Shown: in pieces, positions 15,772 through 26,158 of the stretch
Numbering within the stretch: the stretch's first letter is position 1
Layout of the letters: the number at the start of each line of letters is the position of its first letter
Source of the DNA: Nodosilinea nodulosa PCC 7104
GTDB taxonomy: Bacteria > Cyanobacteriota > Cyanobacteriia > Phormidesmidales > Phormidesmidaceae
Reading direction: 5' to 3'
Length of the DNA: 64,000 bases
Assembly (NCBI RefSeq): GCF_000309385.1
Contig: NZ_JH976537.1
Span: forward strand, 647,426 to 711,425
Position numbers and translations under genes: made by a program
The notes under the pieces: generated by a model
Databases searched by the model: none
Told to the model about the DNA's origin: nothing
The model's input: the letters and a program-made list of their open reading frames with translations, nothing else

Positions 15772-16142
15772 CGGTAAAGTCTCCTCGGGGCAGGGCTAGG
15801 TTTAATGTGCCCATTTGTTGCGAAATATAAACAAATCTTTCTCGGCAAAATATAGAGCCGAGATCTCAACTGCTCTAGGCCTGCTGGACGCCCAGGGAAT
15901 TGGGCCAGGGCACCGCACTACTGCGCATTTTATAGCTCTCCCGGAAAGCGCGGATCCATCTATCGGGCCTGCAATAAAACTTAAACCCTCTGCCGCCGCG
16001 AGACCCAAAGACTCGTAGTACTCTGGTGAACATGGAATAACCCCCTATCCAAGTCTGGCCATGGGCTTTCTGCGATTTGCCTTGGCTGGGGTTTGGCCTG
16101 GGCAAGCTGCCATTAATATTGATTTTCAAGAGGGCATTGTTC
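15772..16142. promoter_or_regulatory. Divergent intergenic region containing the psaE promoter
   Basis: 371 bp between the divergent phycobilisome-like gene and psaE. It must contain both promoters. It is AT-richer near 15815-15865 (AAATATAAACAAATC). I could not fix a -10/-35 pair or a named operator with confidence. Confidence 0.4.
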
Positions 16143-16361
16143 ATGGTTCAACGTGGTTCTAAAGTTCGCATTATGCGCAAAGAGTCGTACTGGTATCGGG
16201 AAGTTGGTACCGTTGCCACCATTGACCAAAGCGGCATCAAATACCCCGCGGTAGTGCGCTTTGACAAAGTAAATTATGCCGGTATCAACACCAATAACTT
16301 TGCGCTGTCTGAGTTGCAGGAAGTTGAAGCTCCCAAAGCGGCCAAAAAGGCTGCCTCCTAG
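16143..16361 (+). CDS. psaE: Photosystem I reaction centre subunit IV
   Basis: 72-residue stromal subunit of photosystem I that helps dock ferredoxin and supports cyclic electron flow. [20 protein letters not shown] is the classic PsaE start, followed by the small SH3-like barrel with [28 protein letters not shown] and ALSEL, and an Ala/Lys-rich tail. The length is that of cyanobacterial PsaE. The ATG at 16143 gives the known N-terminus; 22 upstream in-frame codons are not part of the gene. A strong terminator follows. Diagnostic for an oxygenic phototroph. Confidence 0.98.
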   Translation: MVQRGSKVRIMRKESYWYREVGTVATIDQSGIKYPAVVRFDKVNYAGINTNNFALSELQEVEAPKAAKKAAS

Positions 16362-16390
16362 GCCTTTGGCCCTCGACTTGAGCAATTCAT

Positions 16391-16439
16391 CCGTCAACCT
16401 AACGCCTTGGGTTTCTAGCTCTATTCGCTAGGTTGACGG
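16391..16439. repeat. Inverted repeat 3' of psaE
   Basis: Perfect 11-bp arms CCGTCAACCTA and TAGGTTGACGG with a 27-base loop, just upstream of the psaE terminator. It may stabilise the psaE mRNA 3' end or be a relic of a small mobile repeat. Confidence 0.55.
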
Positions 16440-16455
16440 TGATCCATACGGTTTC

Positions 16456-16486
16456 AAGGCCTGTGCTTTAGCATGGGCCTTTGTTT
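16456..16486 (+). terminator. Rho-independent terminator of psaE
   Basis: Stem AAGGCC..TGC / GCA..GGCCTT with loop TTTA, followed by TTGTTTT. Confidence 0.75.
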
Positions 16487-16567
16487 TGCCGTGGTGGGCC
16501 GTTACCCTGCGGGCGGTTGTTATAGTTCAGAGACAAACCTTGATGGGCTGTGACCCAGAGCTAGACT

Positions 16568-17416
16568 GTGCCAGAACTACCTGAAGTTGAAACCGTGCGG
16601 CGCGGGCTGGCGCGAGTGACACCGGGCCATTGGCTGGAGGGTGGCCAGGTTTTGCTGGCCCGAGCGATCGCCCATCCTGCCAATGAGGCCGCCTTTTTAG
16701 CGGGTATTACCGGGGCTGCCCTGAGCGCCTGGCATCGCCGCGGTAAGTATCTGCTGGGGCAGCTGACCCAGCCTGACGGTAGCCCTGGTGGCTACCTGGG
16801 AGCTCACCTGCGCATGACGGGGCAGCTTCTGTGGCTCGACCCCAAAACCCCGGTGCAGCCCCACTGTCGGGTGCGGCTGTGGCTCAGCGATAACCACGAG
16901 CTGCGCTATGTCGATCAGCGCACCTTTGGTCGGCTCTGGTGGGTGCCCCCCGGGGTCGGCCCCGAAACAATCATGACGGGGCTGCGCCTCCTGGGGCCAG
17001 AACCCTTTGACGACAGTTTTTCGGTGGCCTACCTGCGTCAGCGCCTGGCCCACAGCCGCCGTCCGATTAAAAACGCCCTGCTGGATCAGGCGCTGGTGGC
17101 GGGCATTGGCAATATCTACGCCGACGAGGCGCTATTTTTGAGCGGCTTGCGACCGCTTACCGCCAGCGATCGCATTGGTTCCCAGCGCCTAGAGCGCCTG
17201 CACAGCGCCATCCGCACTGTGCTGACCACCAGCATTGAGTCGGGGGGCACAACCTTTAGCGACTACCGCGACATCTACGGCATCAACGGCAACTACGGCG
17301 GCGTTGCCTGGGTCTATAACCGCGATGGCGAACCCTGCCGGGTTTGCGCCACCCCCATCCGCCGTCTCAAGCTGGCGGGGCGATCGGCCCACTACTGTCC
17401 CCGGTGTCAGCGATAG
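16568..17416 (+). CDS. mutM: Formamidopyrimidine-DNA glycosylase (Fpg/MutM)
   Basis: Bifunctional base-excision repair enzyme that removes 8-oxoguanine and formamidopyrimidines and nicks the abasic site. The start is GTG; after Met removal the protein begins [13 protein letters not shown], with the catalytic N-terminal Pro and Glu. Further landmarks are HRRGKYLL (DNA-binding Lys), HLRMTGQL, the helix-two-turn-helix region around [22 protein letters not shown], and the C-terminal zinc finger [10 protein letters not shown]...YCPRCQR. Length 282 is normal. It is followed after 61 bp by ndhO on the same strand. Confidence 0.97.
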   Translation: MPELPEVETVRRGLARVTPGHWLEGGQVLLARAIAHPANEAAFLAGITGAALSAWHRRGKYLLGQLTQPDGSPGGYLGAHLRMTGQLLWLDPKTPVQPHCRVRLWLSDNHELRYVDQRTFGRLWWVPPGVGPETIMTGLRLLGPEPFDDSFSVAYLRQRLAHSRRPIKNALLDQALVAGIGNIYADEALFLSGLRPLTASDRIGSQRLERLHSAIRTVLTTSIESGGTTFSDYRDIYGINGNYGGVAWVYNRDGEPCRVCATPIRRLKLAGRSAHYCPRCQR

Positions 17417-17477
17417 GCAGGGCCGCGATCGGGCGATTTCGTGTAAAGTAAGGCTGAGGTTGATAGCAAGTAGATCT

Positions 17478-17696
17478 ATGGCAGCAACGTTGAAGCGGGG
17501 CGACCTGGTGCGGGCCGTACGCGAAAAGCTAGAAAAAAGTCTGGAGGCCACCGCCAGCGACAATCGGTTTCCGCCCTACCTGTTTGAAACTAAGGGCGAA
17601 ATCTTAGACACCAATGATGACTACGCTCTAGTTAAGTTTGGAGAAGTGCCTACCCCAAATATTTGGCTCCGCCTCGACCAGCTAGAGAAGGCTTAG
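17478..17696 (+). CDS. ndhO: NAD(P)H-quinone oxidoreductase subunit O
   Basis: 72-residue peripheral subunit specific to the cyanobacterial/plastid NDH-1 complex, which drives cyclic electron flow and respiration from the thylakoid membrane. It starts [19 protein letters not shown], then has [36 protein letters not shown], the recognisable NdhO sequence. The frame is open 81 codons upstream, but the conserved N-terminus sets the ATG at 17478. It is close behind mutM, possibly co-transcribed. Confidence 0.95.
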   Translation: MAATLKRGDLVRAVREKLEKSLEATASDNRFPPYLFETKGEILDTNDDYALVKFGEVPTPNIWLRLDQLEKA

Positions 17697-17783
17697 GCGG
17701 CAGGAGCTAGCGCTTCACGTGGCCCAGGGGCAATCTTTGCCAGCAGGCCAAGTGCCTTTAAAAACAGAATTGCGTAGCACAGC

Positions 17784-17816
17784 ATGCCTGGCTATCGATT
17801 CTAGATAGTCAGGCAT
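17784..17816. terminator. Hairpin between convergent ndhO and the anti-sigma gene
   Basis: Inverted repeat ATGCCTGgCTATC / GATAGtCAGGCAT with a 7-base loop (one mismatch pair). It sits between the convergent ends and may serve both directions. No long T-run follows. Confidence 0.55.
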
Positions 17817-17853
17817 ATTGCTAAGGATGCTCAACTGCAAGAGCTTATGCGTC

Positions 17854-18423
17854 CTAAAGTTCAGAGTCGACGGGCAGACCGCCGGCCTCGCTTGGGGTTT
17901 TAATGTCGGTGGACATTACGGCTGAAGCCTCGGGGATGGGAAAGGCCGGCCGATCGAGGGCAATTTGCAGGGTCTCCGGTTCGGCAAGGGCGGCCACCCG
18001 CCAAGACGGACTTCCCATGCCCGTCCCCGACAATAGGTTGATAACGCCAATGGCGGCCACCCCAGCCGTAGCCATAGCGGCCAGCCTAAGGCGGTGGTTG
18101 AGGCAGTGGAACACACCGACCAGGGTCGCTTCTGCGTTGCAGTCTGGAGACATGCTTTGACTGCGCATTCCCTGGCGTAGGGCAAGTAAACGATTGTAGA
18201 GCCTGCGTGTCCCATCGTCGTTTTGGATCCAGCACAAGACCTGCTGGCGCTCCTCGGGGGTGACTTCGCCATCTAGGTAAGCGCTGAGCAACTCGAAGCG
18301 ATCGCGCTTAGTGGCATCTAAGTCGTGGCAACAGGGTACCACTGGAGCCGAAGACTCATCTACATTGGTGCCCCGGCGGGATGAAGGCTGAACGTGGCTA
18401 GGCGTGTAAGGAAAGGTAGTCAT
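17854..18423 (-). CDS. Probable anti-sigma factor (membrane-anchored, RseA/SapG-like)
   Basis: 189-residue protein. The N-terminal cytoplasmic part contains RFELLSAYLDGEVTPEERQ (about 40-60), the pattern of RseA-type anti-sigma domains. One hydrophobic segment follows (AAMATAGVAAIGVINLLSG, about 115-135), and then an extracytoplasmic tail with no recognised fold. It lies 309 bp downstream of an ECF sigma gene on the same strand, the usual sigma/anti-sigma arrangement. The start at 18423 (MTTFPYTPSH) is preferred to Met at 18450. The signal that releases it is unknown. Confidence 0.72.
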   Translation of the reverse strand: MTTFPYTPSHVQPSSRRGTNVDESSAPVVPCCHDLDATKRDRFELLSAYLDGEVTPEERQQVLCWIQNDDGTRRLYNRLLALRQGMRSQSMSPDCNAEATLVGVFHCLNHRLRLAAMATAGVAAIGVINLLSGTGMGSPSWRVAALAEPETLQIALDRPAFPIPEASAVMSTDIKTPSEAGGLPVDSEL

Positions 18424-18732
18424 ACCAAAAACAACACCTGGAATAAGCAACTAAACAACGACCAAGGCAAAGACAGAACCCGCTCGGCCAAAACGCTGAG
18501 TCAGGTATTTCTACTGCCGGTATTGATCATAATGCCAACACTCTAAAATCGGTAACCTCTAAGGATTATTTCTAGCTAGTAAAACACATATCCTTAGGCA
18601 TAGGGTCTATGGCTTGACCTCAAGACAGATTCCTGAAACAGATATCTTTCGAGGAAAGTTCTTAAACACCCTGTAATTTTTCCCTGATGGGAGTTGGCAA
18701 AGCACCCTGTGAATGCGGCTTTGGCAACTGAA

Positions 18733-19383
18733 CTAGCCTAGATAGGGTTGGAGATCGGCCTGCAAGCGCTGACGGGCACGGGCAATGCGAGACTTTACAG
18801 TTCCCAAGGATACCCCGGTCATCTCGGCAATCTCTTCGTAGGACAGCCCTTGAATCTCCCGCAGCACAATGGTGGTACGGAACACTTCGGGCAAATCGGC
18901 AATGGCGCGATGCAGCTGATCGTAAAACTCCCGCGTCATCATGGTGTCTACGGGGCCGGGAGCGTTGGCGGGGACATCCCAGTCAATGGTGCCATCTTCT
19001 AAAGTGAGCGGGGCATCAAGGGAAAGGGTGGCGCGGGTGCGCTTGCGTCGCCGCAATTCGTCGTAGAACAGGTTTGTGGTAATACGGCCTAGCCAGCCCT
19101 TGAACTTAGCCGGATCGTTTAAGCGGCGCATATTGCGATAGACCCGAATCCAGACCTCCTGGGCCAAGTCAGCGCGATCGGGCCAGTCGGGGGCCAGGTG
19201 GTAGAGCAGCTTGTCTACGTGACTTTGGTAGCGGCGCAGAAGTTCGGCGAACATGGTTCGCTCGGGCCGGAGTCGCTGCTGGCAAAGGGCTACCAGTTCT
19301 GTGCTGGTCAACTGTTCAGGCTTGACAGCAGACTTAGGGGCACTAAGGGAAACAGGCCAGGTCGAGAACATGGATTGACTCAT
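18733..19383 (-). CDS. ECF-type RNA polymerase sigma factor (SigG/RpoE-like)
   Basis: 216-residue group 3/4 sigma factor. The region-2 helices cover FAELLRRYQSHVDKLLYHLA and DLAQEVWIRVYRNM, followed by KFKGWLGRITTNLFYDELRR. A linker with an acidic loop leads to region 4: LPEVFRTTIVLREIQGLSYE and the helix-turn-helix EIAEMTGVSLGTVKSRIARA. There is no region 1.1 or 3. The length and linker resemble cyanobacterial SigG, which handles envelope stress; that assignment is inference. The putative anti-sigma gene lies downstream. Confidence 0.92.
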   Translation of the reverse strand: MSQSMFSTWPVSLSAPKSAVKPEQLTSTELVALCQQRLRPERTMFAELLRRYQSHVDKLLYHLAPDWPDRADLAQEVWIRVYRNMRRLNDPAKFKGWLGRITTNLFYDELRRRKRTRATLSLDAPLTLEDGTIDWDVPANAPGPVDTMMTREFYDQLHRAIADLPEVFRTTIVLREIQGLSYEEIAEMTGVSLGTVKSRIARARQRLQADLQPYLG

Positions 19384-19658
19384 ATCTTTTAGTAGTAGGC
19401 CGACATTGCATGGCCATTGGCGAGCCGCGGAGGGCTAATGCCAGATGGCGCTGTGGCTCCAAAGACAGGCGTGGTTAATGTGAAACATTGTGACGAAGAG
19501 CGTTCTGTTCTATGGTCCCCCTTGTGCCTGTGAATTGTCTGTCACACCGTCGGCGGGCAGGAAGTGGGTTTACGGGCAGCCAGATTGACCTTCGAGTCCA
19601 GTCGCGGGAGTGATATAACAGATTAGAAGCGCTGCCTAGACGGCAGTCATCCTCCTTT

Positions 19659-19741
19659 GGAGAGGTGGCAGAGTGGTCGAATGCGCCCGACTTGAAATCG
19701 GGTGTGCGCAAGCACCGTGGGTTCGAATCCCACCCTCTCCG
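19659..19741 (+). tRNA. tRNA-Ser (anticodon UGA)
   Basis: Cloverleaf seen by eye: acceptor GGAGAGG/CCTCTCC with discriminator G, anticodon stem CCCGA/TCGGG around loop CTTGAAA (anticodon TGA), a long variable arm typical of Ser, and T-arm GTGGG-TTCGAAT-CCCAC. The 3' CCA is not encoded. Confidence 0.96.
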
Positions 19742-19854
19742 TACTGTTGATTAGATTGTTCAAAACTGGGCCAGGCGATTTTGTTGAGCCAGGATTGCCC
19801 GATCGCACTCGATCGCACTCGATCGCAACAGTCGCCCCCCGGCGATCGCCCGGT

Positions 19855-21117
19855 TCAGCCGCTGGCTACAGTTGGGTTGGGGGCATGGGCAAGGCTGGGG
19901 CGCGATCGGGGAACAGCAAATACGCGCTGCACGGCCTGGGTGCGATCGCCCTCGGATTCTCCCTCAGCCAGCGTCCACAGGGTGTCGTAGAAGAAAAACG
20001 ACACTCCGGCAAAGCCCATGCCTCTGGCAACCTGCACCTGCTGCTGGATCAGCGCCATGGGTACAGGTCGATCTTTCAATCCAGTGAGAATGCCAATGCC
20101 CGTGGGAATGTGGCGGCGGGCCTGCTGAAGGTCGCGATCGCGGAGGGCGCTGCGAAAGCCAGCAACGTTATCCCGGTAAACCTGAACGATTAACTCTTCG
20201 ATGTACCCCATCTCTCGCCAGCGGGGCCAGTCTTGCAGGTGTTGGGTGTAGGCCACGGCGGCTGGGTTGGGCGAGACCGACAGCACCGCGTTCGGTCGCC
20301 TGGCTTTTACCGTCCAAAACACCCGATCGACCAGGGCGGTAATTTTTGCGGCTCGCCAGCGCGTCCATTCGGCATCGTAGGGGTTGGAGGGTGGAGGTTG
20401 GCCCCTGTGCTCTTGCCGATACAGGTCAATCGTGTAGGGGTCGTAGCCAAACGCCACCGGCAGGCTGAAGTGATCATCCAGCTGTAGCCCATCCAGGTCA
20501 TAGTTATCCACCAGCTCGGCCACCAGGTCGAGGATAAACTGCTGCACCTCTGGGTGAAATGGGTTGAGCCACACCCGCGAATGCCTGCCTTCCAGATCCA
20601 GGCGGGCGGTGGGTAAAGCCCCCTGCTTTTGGGTCAGCCAGTCGGGATGGCGCTGGGCCAGAGGAGAGTTGGCCGGGGCCATAAAGCCGAACTCAAACCA
20701 GGGGATAACGCTGAGATTGAGGTCTTTGGCCGTTTGGATTAGCTCCAGCAGCAAGTCGCGATCGCCCTGGGCAGATTCCAGGGCCTCGTTGCGCCCCTGG
20801 TCTTCTAAATCGGGATAGAGGCCCTGCTTGTAGCCCGTGGCCCATTCCCCCACCTGGCTGGGATAGAGGGTATAGCCCCAGCTCCACACGGCTGGGTAAA
20901 GGGTGTTGAAACGGTGGCTGGCGAGCTGCCGCAGCGTTTCGTTTACCGCTTGCGCTGAAAAGAGTACCTGGCTGTCCACATTCGTCAGCCATACCCCTCG
21001 AATTTCGCTGGGTGCACTGGCAATGGCCTGGGCAGGCGGCAGGGCAACTAAACTTTGAGCCATCCCAATTAGCAGGGCCGTCAGCACAGCAAGGCCCACA
21101 TAGCAGAACCGTCCCAT
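19855..21117 (-). CDS. Secreted glycoside hydrolase-like protein (GHL10/DUF187)
   Basis: 420 residues. A Sec signal peptide (hydrophobic stretch VGLAVLTALLIGMAQSLVAL, likely cleavage after AQA) precedes a TIM-barrel domain of the glycosyl-hydrolase-like 10 family. Motifs are EIRGVWLTNVDSQVL, FNTLYPAVWSWGYTLYPS, VIPWFEFGF, VWLNPFHPEVQQFILDLV, YDLDGLQLDDHFS and AVLSVSPNP. Family members are thought to act on cell-wall or extracellular polysaccharide, but no activity can be told here. The ATG at 21117 is preferred over an in-frame TTG four codons upstream because it starts the signal peptide. It faces tRNA-Ser at its 3' end. Confidence 0.87.
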   Translation of the reverse strand: MGRFCYVGLAVLTALLIGMAQSLVALPPAQAIASAPSEIRGVWLTNVDSQVLFSAQAVNETLRQLASHRFNTLYPAVWSWGYTLYPSQVGEWATGYKQGLYPDLEDQGRNEALESAQGDRDLLLELIQTAKDLNLSVIPWFEFGFMAPANSPLAQRHPDWLTQKQGALPTARLDLEGRHSRVWLNPFHPEVQQFILDLVAELVDNYDLDGLQLDDHFSLPVAFGYDPYTIDLYRQEHRGQPPPSNPYDAEWTRWRAAKITALVDRVFWTVKARRPNAVLSVSPNPAAVAYTQHLQDWPRWREMGYIEELIVQVYRDNVAGFRSALRDRDLQQARRHIPTGIGILTGLKDRPVPMALIQQQVQVARGMGFAGVSFFFYDTLWTLAEGESEGDRTQAVQRVFAVPRSRPSLAHAPNPTVASG

Positions 21118-21336
21118 GGCGTTTCCCAATCATCACTCTCGGGGTTTCTCTACTCAGTTACCAATTAAGACCAATAGCAGCTGGGGTTTTCGCGGCTCTT
21201 AAGCCTGATAGTCAACTGGTACAGCTTGAGAAACAGTCGGGCTTGGAAAAACGACTCAGTTTTGAGCGCAGCGGGTGAAGCCGAGCACCATGGATAGCTG
21301 GTCTTAGAGTGGCGTTTGGAATGGGATTGGAGGGGA

Positions 21337-22008
21337 TTAGGGATAAATCTGAGGATAGTCGCTGGGCTCTACAAATTCCGCTGGCGAATCACTGCATTCC
21401 TGATATCGAAAGGTCGCCAGCTTCAGTTCACTCCCCGTCCACTGGTACTCGGCTAACGAACCACAGTCGCCCACGCCCCGCGCTTTGCTAAACACCGTCA
21501 GCAATCCCTGTTTGGGGTCAAACTCTACCAGCCCTGCCACGGTGGCCTCGCTGGTGCGATCGAACTGCCCCGCCTGATTGGGGTAAAACACATCCAGCTT
21601 GAGCGGCTGTAGGGTGCCATCGGGCTGGTACACCACGTAGGCATAGACCGCCTGATAGGCCGCCAGGGTGCATTCCAGCTCGACCAGAGCGCGATCGCCC
21701 AGGGGGTAGACCTGAGACCCCGCCCGGGCCGCCTCGGGCTGAAAGAAGCCATCGCAGAGGTTGAGGCTGGCCTCCTGGTCGTACACCGTCTGCAAGATCG
21801 TATCGGCGGCTGGCAGATCGCTCTGGGCAGCGGGAGCGGTTTCAGGTTCCTCCGGGGCAGCCTCGGTGGCCGGTGGCGTATTGCATCCTGCGATCGCGAT
21901 CGCGACCAGCGCGACCACCAAGCTGAGAGGACGGGTCAGTGCCTGGGGCAGAGCGGTGGCAATGGCCGTTGCGCTGTCCATTGCGCTGCGGATTGTGGAT
22001 TCTCTCAC
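21337..22008 (-). CDS. Putative lipoprotein of unknown function
   Basis: 223-residue protein with a GTG start preceded by AGGAG at 6-base spacing. The hydrophobic segment SLVVALVAIAIAGC ends in a lipobox with Cys42, followed by a Pro/Glu/Ala-rich linker (EAAPEEPETAPAAQ). The mature domain has about four cysteines (NLCDGF, LECTLA, GDCGSL, YQECSD) that could pair as two disulfides in the periplasm, and a DUF1176-like look (YQPDGTLQPLKLDVFYPN) that I cannot confirm. It would be processed by the Lgt at the start of the window. Confidence 0.75.
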   Translation of the reverse strand: MRESTIRSAMDSATAIATALPQALTRPLSLVVALVAIAIAGCNTPPATEAAPEEPETAPAAQSDLPAADTILQTVYDQEASLNLCDGFFQPEAARAGSQVYPLGDRALVELECTLAAYQAVYAYVVYQPDGTLQPLKLDVFYPNQAGQFDRTSEATVAGLVEFDPKQGLLTVFSKARGVGDCGSLAEYQWTGSELKLATFRYQECSDSPAEFVEPSDYPQIYP

Positions 22009-22099
22009 GCTGGTCTCCTGGGTGCGATCGCAAGCTGTGTCCTATGCCCCAGCCCTAGCTGAGGGGGTCTGGGCTGGGTTAAAGAGATATGGCGCTGCT

Positions 22100-23376
22100 C
22101 TAGCGGTCTGCCTCAGGATCCGAGCTGCTTCCCAGGGCCGCCGGGGGCGAGGCGCCATGGCCCAGGTTTTGCAGCGTTTGGGTGAGGTCTAGGCCGGTGG
22201 TTTGCTTCAGCTGCTCCATAAAGGCGGCCAACTTGGTGGCGCTGCCGCCGCGCCCCGGATCGACTACGGTAATGCTGTCTACCTGCACGTCGGGCACGGT
22301 GGCGACCAGGTTGGCCAGCAGCGACTCCAGCTTTTGAAACAGAAAGATTTCGCGGGCGTGGTCGCCTGCGGCTTTCCAGGTGGTGGCCAGCTCGCGGATG
22401 CCCTCGGCGCGGGCGCGACCGTCTTCGACGATGCTGGCGGCGTCGCCCTTGGCGCGGGCCTGGGCCTGCTGACAGGCGGCGATCGCCGGGGCAATCACGT
22501 CGGCCTGGAGCTGCTGCTCGACCTGGTTGCGGCGCTCGCGCTGAACGGCAAAGGCGGCCTCGGTGCGGGCCACTTCGGCGGCAATTTCGGCCTCGGCTTC
22601 GGAGATGGCGGCCTGGCGCTGGCTGAGGGCATTTTGCAGGCGGCGATCGGCATCGGCGCGGGTGGTTTCAATTTTGGCCTCGATCTGGCGCAGGGAGGTG
22701 CGCTTGAGGTTTTCGGCCGCCTGGAGGGCCGACTGGGCCTTGGCTTCGGCTTCGGCAATGCGGGCGTCGCGCTGGAGGTCGGCCTGCTGCTTCCGGCCAA
22801 TCGAGTTGAGGTAGCCGACATCGTCGGAGATGTTTTGAATTTGCAGGTTGTCGAGAATCAGGCCGAGCTGGGCCAGGTCGTCGTCGGCTTCATCCAGCAG
22901 GTTGCGCACAAAGGCCATCTTGTCTTCGTTCACCTCCTCCGGGGTGAGGGTGGCGAGCACGCCGCGCAGGTTGCCTTCCAGGGTTTCGCGGGCAATTTTT
23001 TCGATCTCTTCGCGGCTTTTGCCCAGCAGCCGCTCGATCGCATTGTGGATCGCCGGTTCTTCACCGGCAATTTTGATATTCGCCACGCCGTCGACATTGA
23101 GGGGAATGCCGCCCTTGGAGTAGGCGTTGGCCACCTTCAGCTCGATGATCATGTTGGTGAGTTCCATGCGGAACGTCTTTTCGAGCAGGGGTTTGCGAAT
23201 GCTGCTGCCCCCCTTCACCAATCGGTAGCCCACCCGGCGACCATCGCTGACCGTGCGGCGATCGCCCGAAAAAATCAGCACCTCGCTGGGCTGGCAGATG
23301 TAGTAGAGGTTTTTAATAATCAGCAGCAGGCTGCCGGTGGCCCCAAACATCACCACCAGCAGGGTAAAGATCAGGC

Positions 23377-23380
<4 letters not shown>
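22100..23380 (-). CDS. Flotillin-like SPFH protein (distal)
   Basis: 426-residue membrane scaffold protein. One N-terminal transmembrane segment (IFTLLVVMFGATGSLLLIIK) is followed by an SPFH domain (about 35-200, with NAYSKGGIPLNVDGVANIKI and ETLEGNLRGVLATLTPEEVN), then a long Ala/Glu/Arg-rich coiled coil (about 205-330) and a C-terminal region. Flotillins form large ring or cage assemblies in ordered membrane domains. It overlaps the upstream flotillin by 4 bp (ATGA); together with the NfeD-like gene this is a typical nfeD-floA type operon. The two flotillins share the same blocks, so they arose by duplication. Confidence 0.9.
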
Positions 23381-24768
<1,388 letters not shown>

Positions 24769-24805
24769 ACATACCTCTTCCTTAGTTCTCAAGCTCTAGC
24801 GCTAG

Positions 24806-24897
24806 CCCCATCACCCCATCACCCCATCACCCCATCACCCCATCACCCCATCACCCCTCTACCCCTCTACCCCATCACTCCATCACTCCATCACCCC
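24806..24897. repeat. Minisatellite (CACCCCAT units) between nfeD and flotillin
   Basis: About ten near-perfect 8-base CCCCATCA units with CCCCTCTA and CACTCCAT variants. The array fills the gap between the two genes and contains the stop codon and last residues of the NfeD-like gene. It is not a CRISPR array: the units are contiguous, with no spacers. Confidence 0.9.
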
Positions 24898-25509
24898 CTC
24901 CGCCGCCGCCACCCACAGCTTGTCGCGCTCCAGCCCCACCACCAGCACCGAGTCGCCGCGCTGAAACTCCCGCTCCTCCTGGGTCATGGCCAAGAAGCTT
25001 ACCCTGGAGCCGCTGAGGCTGAGGTACACCTTGCCTCGGCTGTGGGCATCGAAGGGAATTTCCACCGTGCCAATCTGGCCCGTCAGATCCTCGGGGCGAA
25101 TCAGGCTGCTAACCGACTGCCGCCCCAGGGCGCGCAGCACCAGCGCCGCTACCAGCCCGCAGAAAAAGCCCATCAGTACGGCAATTAGCGCCCCTAGCCA
25201 GCCCGGCGGACGGGGCTGCACCAGCTGAAGCAGCAGCCCCGTGAGGCCAAAAAAGCAGAGGGCAAAGGTCCAAAACCGCAGGCTGAGGAAGGGCAGCCAC
25301 CAGCGCGATCGCAGAGCCGTCAGCGTCTGGTCAATTTGGGTGCCCGCGTCAATGTCGTCTACGTGGTCGGGGAAATGGATATCGATATGATCGGGGAGAT
25401 GGGCATCGACATCAAAATCACCGGCAATATGGGCGCCGTCTAGACCGCCGACGGCGGCAAGCAGCACAAAAATGCCTCCGACAATAAAGCAAAGACCATA
25501 GATCACCAT
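24883..25509 (-). CDS. NfeD-like membrane protein with OB-fold tail
   Basis: 208 residues. An N-terminal TM segment (VIYGLCFIVGGIFVLLAAVGG) is followed by a His/Asp-rich loop (DGAHIAGDFDVDAHLPDHID and further HxD pairs, about 25-60), two more TM helices (about 78-125) and a C-terminal OB-fold domain (about 140-205, LTGQIGTVEIPF...GKVYLSL). NfeD proteins partner with flotillins in membrane quality control. The His/Asp-rich loop is unusual and could bind metal (inference). The last residues are encoded by the minisatellite. First gene of the operon. Confidence 0.85.
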   Translation of the reverse strand: MVIYGLCFIVGGIFVLLAAVGGLDGAHIAGDFDVDAHLPDHIDIHFPDHVDDIDAGTQIDQTLTALRSRWWLPFLSLRFWTFALCFFGLTGLLLQLVQPRPPGWLGALIAVLMGFFCGLVAALVLRALGRQSVSSLIRPEDLTGQIGTVEIPFDAHSRGKVYLSLSGSRVSFLAMTQEEREFQRGDSVLVVGLERDKLWVAAAEGVME

Positions 25510-25639
25510 GGGTTAGCGGCACCTCAAGGGTTGGCCGATATGTTAGTCTCCGTTGCCAGGGTACTCTCGCTGCCCTGACCTACGCCCGTGTTCTTCACTC
25601 TCCTTAATTAGGAAAGCCCAAAATTAGGAATAGAAAGCC

Positions 25640-25750
25640 CTAGTACTCGGAGGCTGAAATATGTCGACTGTTCCAGCTCGCTTGGCTCCCTAGCGCCCCT
25701 GCTCCCTCGTGATTGACAATAGTCGTCACACTTGTGCCGCAATCTACTAG
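25640..25750. repeat. 111-bp dispersed repeat, copy 1
   Basis: CTAGTACTC at the left end and TACTAG at the right end bracket 111 bp. It aligns without gaps to 40450-40560, about 96 of 111 bases identical by eye. The shared core includes TTCCAGCTCGCTTGGCTCCC. Non-coding, and probably a MITE or small repetitive element. Confidence 0.8.
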
Positions 25751-26158
25751 CCAGACTCAAGCTGGTGCCCAAAGCATGGGGTAATTGGTTTGGGTTGTTC
25801 GGGTGGTTTTGTCAAAGGTATGCAGGCAGATTGGGCCTGGTCAGGCCTCTAGGGCAGCCTTGAACGCTGGCTTTTATCTCTCTTCGGGTAGATTGATATT
25901 TTTGTAACGAGCATGAAAACTGGCTGGTATTGATGGGCGCTATGATTGCTTATCTATAGGTCAACGGGTTGAAAAGGTGCTTTGGGCATCTGGCAGGACT
26001 TAGACAGCCCAGAATTGGGTATCTCGTTTCGTTGTGGACAGGCCGAAGCAGCTGCAATTCGCCCGACGGTTTTCCACTTCTAAGGCCCAGATTGATTAGA
26101 TGCTGACGATCCTTAAGCTCATGGCTCACGGGTGGGTTACAGGAGGGGAAAACTATCG
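25751..26158. other. Long leader upstream of the hybrid kinase
   Basis: 408 bp upstream of the kinase ATG with no gene I accept. It is AT-richer than its neighbours around 25880-25960 and should hold the kinase promoter. I see no named regulatory motif. Confidence 0.4.

Noticed and set aside
24806..24897. Possible CRISPR array
   Set aside because: The units are contiguous 8-base repeats without unique spacers. It is a minisatellite.
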